64,000 bases of DNA from UBA1858 sp964636225 (GTDB taxonomy: Bacteria > Pseudomonadota > Gammaproteobacteria > UBA4575), in NCBI GenBank assembly GCA_964636225.1, contig CAZWQM010000009.1:1-64000 (forward strand). Direction: 5' to 3'. Shown here piece by piece: positions 59,332 through 64,000 of the stretch (its first letter is position 1; each line of letters starts with the position of its first letter). The position numbers were made by a program, and so were the translations under genes. A model generated the notes under the pieces. That model made no database searches, was not told the origin of the DNA, and was given only the letters and a program-made list of their open reading frames with translations.

Positions 59332-61929
59332 ATGGAAGGTAGTGCGGAGATACGCAACGCATTTTTAGAATACTTCGAAAATAAAGAGCATACCCGGGTT
59401 CCCAGCAGCTCGCTGGTACCGGCGTCTGATCCTACTTTATTATTCACCAATGCGGGCATGGTGCAGTTCAAGGATGTGTTTCTAGGTAAGGACAAGTTGC
59501 CATATACCCGTGCGACTTCAAGTCAGCGTTGTGTGCGAGCAGGTGGCAAACATAATGACCTTGAAAACGTTGGTTATACCGCGAGGCACCACACCTTCTT
59601 TGAGATGCTCGGCAATTTCAGTTTTGGAGATTATTTTAAACAGGAAGCGATTAACTATGCCTGGGATTTACTCACCCGCGTGATCGGCCTGCCCGAAGAA
59701 AAACTGTGGGTCACGGTATTTGAAGAAGATGATGAAGCAGCCAATATCTGGTTAAACGAAATCGGTGTAAACAAAGACCGACTAAAAAGAATTGGTGCCA
59801 AAGATAATTTCTGGGCGATGGGTGACACCGGCCCCTGTGGCCCTTGTACCGAAATTTTTTATGATCATGGCGAGCATATTGCTGGTGGCCCACCTGGAAG
59901 TCCAGATGAGGATGGTGACCGCTATGTGGAAATCTGGAACCTGGTATTCATGCAGTATGAGCGTGACAAGACAGGCCAGTTAAATCCGCTACCTAAACCT
60001 TCAGTGGATACCGGCATGGGACTGGAGCGACTCTGCGCCGTGCTACAGGGTGTCAACAGTAACTATGATACGGATCTATTCCAGGGGTTGATCAAACAGG
60101 TCGCCGCGCTGGCAAAACTCAAGGATTTGTCTAACCCGTCCTTAAAAGTCATTGCTGATCATATCCGCTCCTGCAGTTTCCTGATTACGGATGGCGTATT
60201 ACCTTCCAACGAAGGCCGAGGCTATGTGCTGCGCAGAATTATTCGTCGTGCGGCGCGACATGGGCATCGTTTGGGATTAGAGGAGCCATTCTTCCATAAA
60301 CTGGTTGCACCTCTGATTGAAACTTTCCACGGTGCTTTCCCGGAGCTGATCGAAGCAAAAGACAAAGTAGAACGCAGCTTATTAAACGAGGAAGAGCGAT
60401 TCGGCGAAACACTGGAGCAGGGCATGCGCATCCTTCAGGATGATATTGATCGTATGCAGGGAAACATTATCTCTGGTGACACTGTATTTAAACTTTATGA
60501 TACCTATGGCTTTCCAGTTGATCTAACGGCAGATATTGCACGTGAAAAAAATCTGCGACTGGATCTTGAAGGCTTCGAGAAAAATATGAATCAGCAGCGT
60601 GAACGCGCGCGAGACGCGAGTCGCTTCGGTGAAGGTTATGATGCCGCGCTGGATGTAAAATCCGTCACTGATTTCACCGGATATCAAACGCTGCTAGGGA
60701 GTACAAAAGTCGAGGAAATATTTGCAGTCAATCAACCGGTGCAAACGCTGGCGCAGGGTGATGAAGGCATACTAATGCTGACAGAAACGCCTTTCTATGC
60801 TGAGTCTGGCGGGCAGGTCGGGGATACAGGCACTATTGAAGCCAATAATTTCTGTTTTGAAGTTTATGATACACAAAAGAAAGGTGCTGCATTTGCACAT
60901 ATAGGTAAAGTCACGCAGGGTAAAATAACAGCTGGTGACAGCGTGGTGGCTAAAGTGAATGAAAAAAGAAGAGCCGCTATTGTATTAAACCATTCCGCGA
61001 CACATCTTATGCATGCCGCATTACGAGAAGTGTTGGGAACACATGTGCAGCAGAAAGGTTCGCTGGTGGATGCAGACAAACTGCGATTTGACTTTTCACA
61101 TGATGCACCTGTGACTGAACAGGAAAAACTGCAGGTCGAGCAAATTGTAAATGCTGAAATTCGCAAGAACAGTGCAGCCAATGCTGAGCTGATGGACAAA
61201 GACAAAGCGCTGGCCGCCGGAGCTATGGCTTTGTTTGGTGAAAAATACGGTGACGAAGTGCGCGTACTTTCGATCGGGGATTTTTCTGTTGAACTTTGTG
61301 GCGGTACGCACGTCAGCAGAACAGGTGATATTGGTTTATTTAAAATTATTGCCGAAACTGGCGTCGCTTCAGGAGTGAGAAGAATCGAGGCTTTAACAGG
61401 AGAGGAAGCTTTTAATTGGATTCAAGGAACGCTTAACGATTTTCAGCAGACAGCCAAAATATTAAATTCAAGATTAGAAGATGCTCCACTTAAGGCTGGT
61501 AATTCACTCGAGCGCATTAAACAGTTAGAGAAAGAGCTGGAGCAAATCAAATCCAAGCTTGCGACCCAAGCCAGTGAAGATATTGAAAGTGATGCGGTAG
61601 AGATTGATGGAATAAAAGTATTGGCATGTCATCTGGAAGGTGCGGATGTGAAAACATTACGCGACACGCTGGATCGTTTGAAAGATAAACTGGGCAGTGC
61701 AGCCATTGTGCTGGGTACCTCAAATGACGCCAAAGTCACACTGGTCGCGGGCGTCACCAAAGATCAGACGCATCGCATTAAAGCCGGTGATCTGGTCAAT
61801 GCCGTGGCCACGCAAGTAGGCGGCAAAGGTGGCGGACGAGCAGATATGGCACAGGCGGGTGGTAATAACCCTGCGGCACTGGATCAGGCATTACGGAGCG
61901 TCCCCGATTGGGTGCGGGCGCAAATATAG
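59332..61929 (+). CDS. alaS: Alanyl-tRNA synthetase
   Basis: An 865-aa class II synthetase. The N-terminal aminoacylation core starts AEIRNAFLEYFENKEHTRVPSSSLVP and includes LLFTNAGMVQFKDVF and the GxG-rich DTGMGLERL. The editing domain has NHSATHLMHAAL (HxxxH) and SVELCGGTHVSRTGDIG, and a C-terminal coiled coil and C-Ala domain (about residues 700-865) follow. Located between recX and lysC, as usual. Confidence 0.98.
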   Translation: MEGSAEIRNAFLEYFENKEHTRVPSSSLVPASDPTLLFTNAGMVQFKDVFLGKDKLPYTRATSSQRCVRAGGKHNDLENVGYTARHHTFFEMLGNFSFGDYFKQEAINYAWDLLTRVIGLPEEKLWVTVFEEDDEAANIWLNEIGVNKDRLKRIGAKDNFWAMGDTGPCGPCTEIFYDHGEHIAGGPPGSPDEDGDRYVEIWNLVFMQYERDKTGQLNPLPKPSVDTGMGLERLCAVLQGVNSNYDTDLFQGLIKQVAALAKLKDLSNPSLKVIADHIRSCSFLITDGVLPSNEGRGYVLRRIIRRAARHGHRLGLEEPFFHKLVAPLIETFHGAFPELIEAKDKVERSLLNEEERFGETLEQGMRILQDDIDRMQGNIISGDTVFKLYDTYGFPVDLTADIAREKNLRLDLEGFEKNMNQQRERARDASRFGEGYDAALDVKSVTDFTGYQTLLGSTKVEEIFAVNQPVQTLAQGDEGILMLTETPFYAESGGQVGDTGTIEANNFCFEVYDTQKKGAAFAHIGKVTQGKITAGDSVVAKVNEKRRAAIVLNHSATHLMHAALREVLGTHVQQKGSLVDADKLRFDFSHDAPVTEQEKLQVEQIVNAEIRKNSAANAELMDKDKALAAGAMALFGEKYGDEVRVLSIGDFSVELCGGTHVSRTGDIGLFKIIAETGVASGVRRIEALTGEEAFNWIQGTLNDFQQTAKILNSRLEDAPLKAGNSLERIKQLEKELEQIKSKLATQASEDIESDAVEIDGIKVLACHLEGADVKTLRDTLDRLKDKLGSAAIVLGTSNDAKVTLVAGVTKDQTHRIKAGDLVNAVATQVGGKGGGRADMAQAGGNNPAALDQALRSVPDWVRAQI

Positions 61930-61950
61930 GACAGGTCTGGAGAAATACAC

Positions 61951-63195
61951 ATGGCAGTGATAGTACAAAAATACGGGGGCACTTCGGTTGGTAGCGTCGA
62001 ACGCATAGAGAAAGTTGCCGACAAGGTCATTCAGTATCGCAATCAAGGCAATAGCATTGTCGTAGTGGTTTCAGCTATGAGTGGCGAAACAAACCGGCTT
62101 GTGTCGCTGGCCAGTGAGATACTGGGAGAAACTCCACATGGGCCAGAGCTGGATGTTTTATTATCGACCGGGGAACAGGTAACGATTGCTCTGCTGAGTA
62201 TGGCGCTGCAAAAAAGGGGTTGTCCGGCAATTTCCCGAACCGGCTGGCAGCTGGATATAAAGACCGATGACGCCAGTAACAAAGCGCGCATCACCGGTAT
62301 TGATACAGAAAAAATTCAGTGCCATCTGGACGAAGGCATGGTCGTTGTTGTTGCCGGCTTTCAGGGTGTGGATGAGGACGGTAATATCACCACGCTGGGA
62401 CGGGGTGGTTCGGATACTACCGCGGTTGCTCTGGCTACCGCGATTAATGCGGATGAATGTCAGATCTTTACGGACGTGGATGGGGTATACACCACCGATC
62501 CACGCGTGGAACCTAACGCACGTCGTCTGCCCCAAATAACATTTGAAGAAATGCTGGAAATGGCCAGTCTGGGCTCCAAGGTACTGCAAATTCGCGCGGT
62601 TGAATTTGCCGGTAAATATAAAGTGCCGTTGAGAGTGCTATCCAGCTTTGAAGACGGGCCAGGTACATTGATTACAACTGAGGACAAACACATGGAACAG
62701 GCCAAAATTGCGGGCATTGCCTTTAACCGGGACGAGGCGCAACTGACCGTCAAAGGCGTACCGGATCAGCCAGGAATTGCAGCGAAAATTCTCGGCCCGA
62801 TCTCGCGTGCAAATATCGAAATTGACATGATTGTACAAAATGTGGCCTGGGATGATACGGCCAATTTTACTTTTACCGTGCATCGAAACGACTTTAAACG
62901 TGCGCTTGAGATACTCGAGGATACCGCTAATAAACTGGGGGCGACGACTGTCAGCGGGGATGCTAGTATCGTGAAGCTTTCACTGGTAGGCGTAGGAATG
63001 CGTTCACACGCGGGTATTGCCAGTCAGATGTTTGAAACACTGGCGGAAGAAGGCATAAATATTAGAATGATTTCGACTTCAGAAATAAAAATATCTGTTG
63101 TTGTGGACGAGAAGTATCTAGAATTAGGGGTTCGTTGTCTGCATCAGGAGTTTGGATTGGCCAATGAAGCCGAGGACGAGTCATCAACAGCTTGA
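61951..63195 (+). CDS. lysC: Aspartate kinase
   Basis: A 414-aa kinase making aspartyl phosphate for the Lys, Met and Thr pathways. The catalytic domain starts VIVQKYGGTSVGSVERI, with STGEQVTIALLSMAL and GRGGSDTTAVALA (aspartate/ATP site) following. Two ACT domains (about residues 265-405, e.g. VSGDASIVKLSLVGVGMRSHAGIASQMF) probably mediate feedback inhibition by lysine and/or threonine. It is close to alaS (21 bp) and precedes csrA. Confidence 0.97.
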   Translation: MAVIVQKYGGTSVGSVERIEKVADKVIQYRNQGNSIVVVVSAMSGETNRLVSLASEILGETPHGPELDVLLSTGEQVTIALLSMALQKRGCPAISRTGWQLDIKTDDASNKARITGIDTEKIQCHLDEGMVVVVAGFQGVDEDGNITTLGRGGSDTTAVALATAINADECQIFTDVDGVYTTDPRVEPNARRLPQITFEEMLEMASLGSKVLQIRAVEFAGKYKVPLRVLSSFEDGPGTLITTEDKHMEQAKIAGIAFNRDEAQLTVKGVPDQPGIAAKILGPISRANIEIDMIVQNVAWDDTANFTFTVHRNDFKRALEILEDTANKLGATTVSGDASIVKLSLVGVGMRSHAGIASQMFETLAEEGINIRMISTSEIKISVVVDEKYLELGVRCLHQEFGLANEAEDESSTA

Positions 63196-63328
63196 GATTT
63201 GGAGAGATAATTAGGAAGAAGCAGGATTTCTAGATACAGATCAATAAAATCAATAACTTAACTGTTTTCTAGGGGTAGAGTAAAAATAATAATTATAAAA
63301 AAAACCACAGGAATTAGGAGGACCGGGC

Positions 63329-63508
63329 ATGTTGATACTAACCCGTAGGGTCGGAGAGACCCTGATGATAGGAGATGACGTAATCGTTACTGTGTTGGGC
63401 GTAAAGGGTAACCAAGTGCGCATAGGAGTGAGCGCGCCCAAGGATGTCGCGGTGCATCGTGAGGAAATTTACGAAAGAATTCGTAAAGAAAAAGAAGTCG
63501 ATGCATAA
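63329..63508 (+). CDS. csrA: Carbon storage regulator CsrA
   Basis: A 59-aa homodimeric RNA-binding protein that represses or activates translation by binding GGA motifs near start codons. MLILTRRVGETLMIGDDVIVTVLG, QVRIGVSAPKDVAVHREEIYERI is close to the family consensus, with the key Arg44-type residue in VHREEI. The ribosome binding site region AGGAATTAGGAGGACC holds several GGA motifs, so autoregulation is likely. It is the standard last gene before tRNA-Ser in this order. Confidence 0.97.
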   Translation: MLILTRRVGETLMIGDDVIVTVLGVKGNQVRIGVSAPKDVAVHREEIYERIRKEKEVDA

Positions 63509-63636
63509 AATTTAGAATGTATAAATAGGTTGAAATAGCTAAACTCTACAAATAAAAACGTATTCACCTCCGTTAGAAACACTTGCTTAGAGTCTAAACG
63601 GATAAATGTAGTGAATCTGGTCCTACTAAGGGCAGC

Positions 63637-63650
63637 GTACATGGATGTAC
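63637..63650 (+). promoter_or_regulatory. Near-consensus CsrA-binding hairpin
   Basis: GTACATGGATGTAC has a 4-bp stem with a GGA-containing six-base loop. It matches 11 of 12 positions of the high-affinity CsrA consensus RUACARGGAUGU (T in place of the second R). It lies 128 bp past csrA and 60 bp before tRNA-Ser. Two more GGA motifs are near it (63600 and 63667). Its role is inferred; it could be part of an intergenic repeat. Confidence 0.5.
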
Positions 63651-63709
63651 AGAATAGAGCGCAAATGGAGGGCCGTTCTGACCATTCAAGTATTCGCTAA
63701 AAATATCTA

Positions 63710-63802
63710 GGAGAAGTGGCCGAGAGGCTGAAGGCGCTCCCCTGCTAAGGGAGTATACAGTTTATAGCTGTATCGAGGGTTCGAATCCCTCCTTCTCCGC
63801 CA
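63710..63802 (+). tRNA. tRNA-Ser (anticodon GCT)
   Basis: A 93-nt tRNA with encoded CCA. Acceptor GGAGAAG pairs with CTTCTCC, the anticodon stem CTCCC/GGGAG frames the loop CTGCTAA with anticodon GCT, and a long variable arm (TATACAGTTTATAGCTGTATC) is typical of tRNA-Ser. The T arm is GAGGG-TTCGAAT-CCCTC. Confidence 0.98.
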
Positions 63803-64000
63803 TTAATAAAAATGCAATTTTTTTCTGTAACTAATCCAATTATTGCAAGTGAAATAAAATAAGCTATGTCTATAATCGAAGTGGAAAATATTACAAGAAA
63901 AATTTGACCATAAGAATTCATTGTGATTCGAAGTGCCTTGCGTGTAATTCACGTTTTACATTTTTAGGGATGAATAAAATAGCAATTAGGATCAAAGTTG

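Noticed and set aside
1..64000. CRISPR array among the short repeats
   Set aside because: The 26-bp repeats are palindromic, dispersed singly over tens of kilobases and lack regular spacers; no cas gene is present.
63803..64000. Prophage or island attachment site at tRNA-Ser
   Set aside because: The sequence after the tRNA is AT-rich but no duplicated tRNA 3' end or integrase is visible before the window ends, so there is no support.

Overview
The window is a gammaproteobacterial chromosome segment of moderate GC, by eye in the mid-40s percent. Several gene orders are typical of that class: nudB-yebC-ruvCAB-ybgC-tolQRAB-pal-cpoB, ilvH-ilvC-psd-like-pssA-leuA, and mutS-pncC-thpR-recA-recX-alaS-lysC-csrA-tRNA-Ser. 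Scattered sulfur genes (DsrE2-type protein, YeeE/YedE transporter, SoxYZ, TusA) suggest a sulfur- or thiosulfate-metabolising bacterium. A glucosylglycerate gene set suggests a need for an osmolyte, as in marine or saline habitats. I cannot name the genus.

Layout. 0-7 kb: WrbA-like and ArsC-like genes, an AT-rich unknown ORF, sucCD, a small GIY-YIG protein among palindromic repeats, an NlpC/P60 lipoprotein, rlmD and an exported unknown. 7-20 kb: fmdB (split by a 100-N assembly gap flanked by an exact 55-bp duplication), DUF502, aspS, pilW, nudB, yebC, ruvCAB, ybgC and the whole tol-pal operon. 20-24 kb: queE, queC, then DsrE2, a frameshifted Met-rich secreted protein and a YeeE/YedE transporter, then tRNA-Lys. 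24-30 kb: DUF2937, a double VanZ-like protein, a frameshifted VPLPA-CTERM-like protein, soxYZ, a BepA-like protease and tusA. 30-36.5 kb: ilvH, ilvC, a psd-like gene lacking the autocleavage serine, pssA, a probable leucine leader peptide, leuA, a family 4 uracil-DNA glycosylase and rimI. 36.5-42.7 kb: prfC, mscL, DUF2970, an AddB-like nuclease and a 7Fe ferredoxin. 42.8-49.8 kb: a frameshifted sugar epimerase and a run of small accessory genes. 49.9-53.7 kb: a three-gene glucosylglycerate synthesis and phosphorolysis cluster. 54-64 kb: mutS through csrA and tRNA-Ser.

Two signals are not explained by the genes. First, a family of 26-bp palindromic repeats with fixed ends (TGGAT...ATGAC, or the reverse complement) and changing but self-complementary stems lies in many intergenic spaces; three copies surround the GIY-YIG gene. 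Second, a roughly 100-bp multi-hairpin element begins and ends with the same bases as the 26-bp repeat and looks like its long form. Separately, five apparent single-base indels, four of them in G runs, fall in only three dispensable genes while the long housekeeping genes read cleanly, which points to decay or phase variation more than to random sequencing error. All family assignments come from reading the translated sequences; no database search was run.
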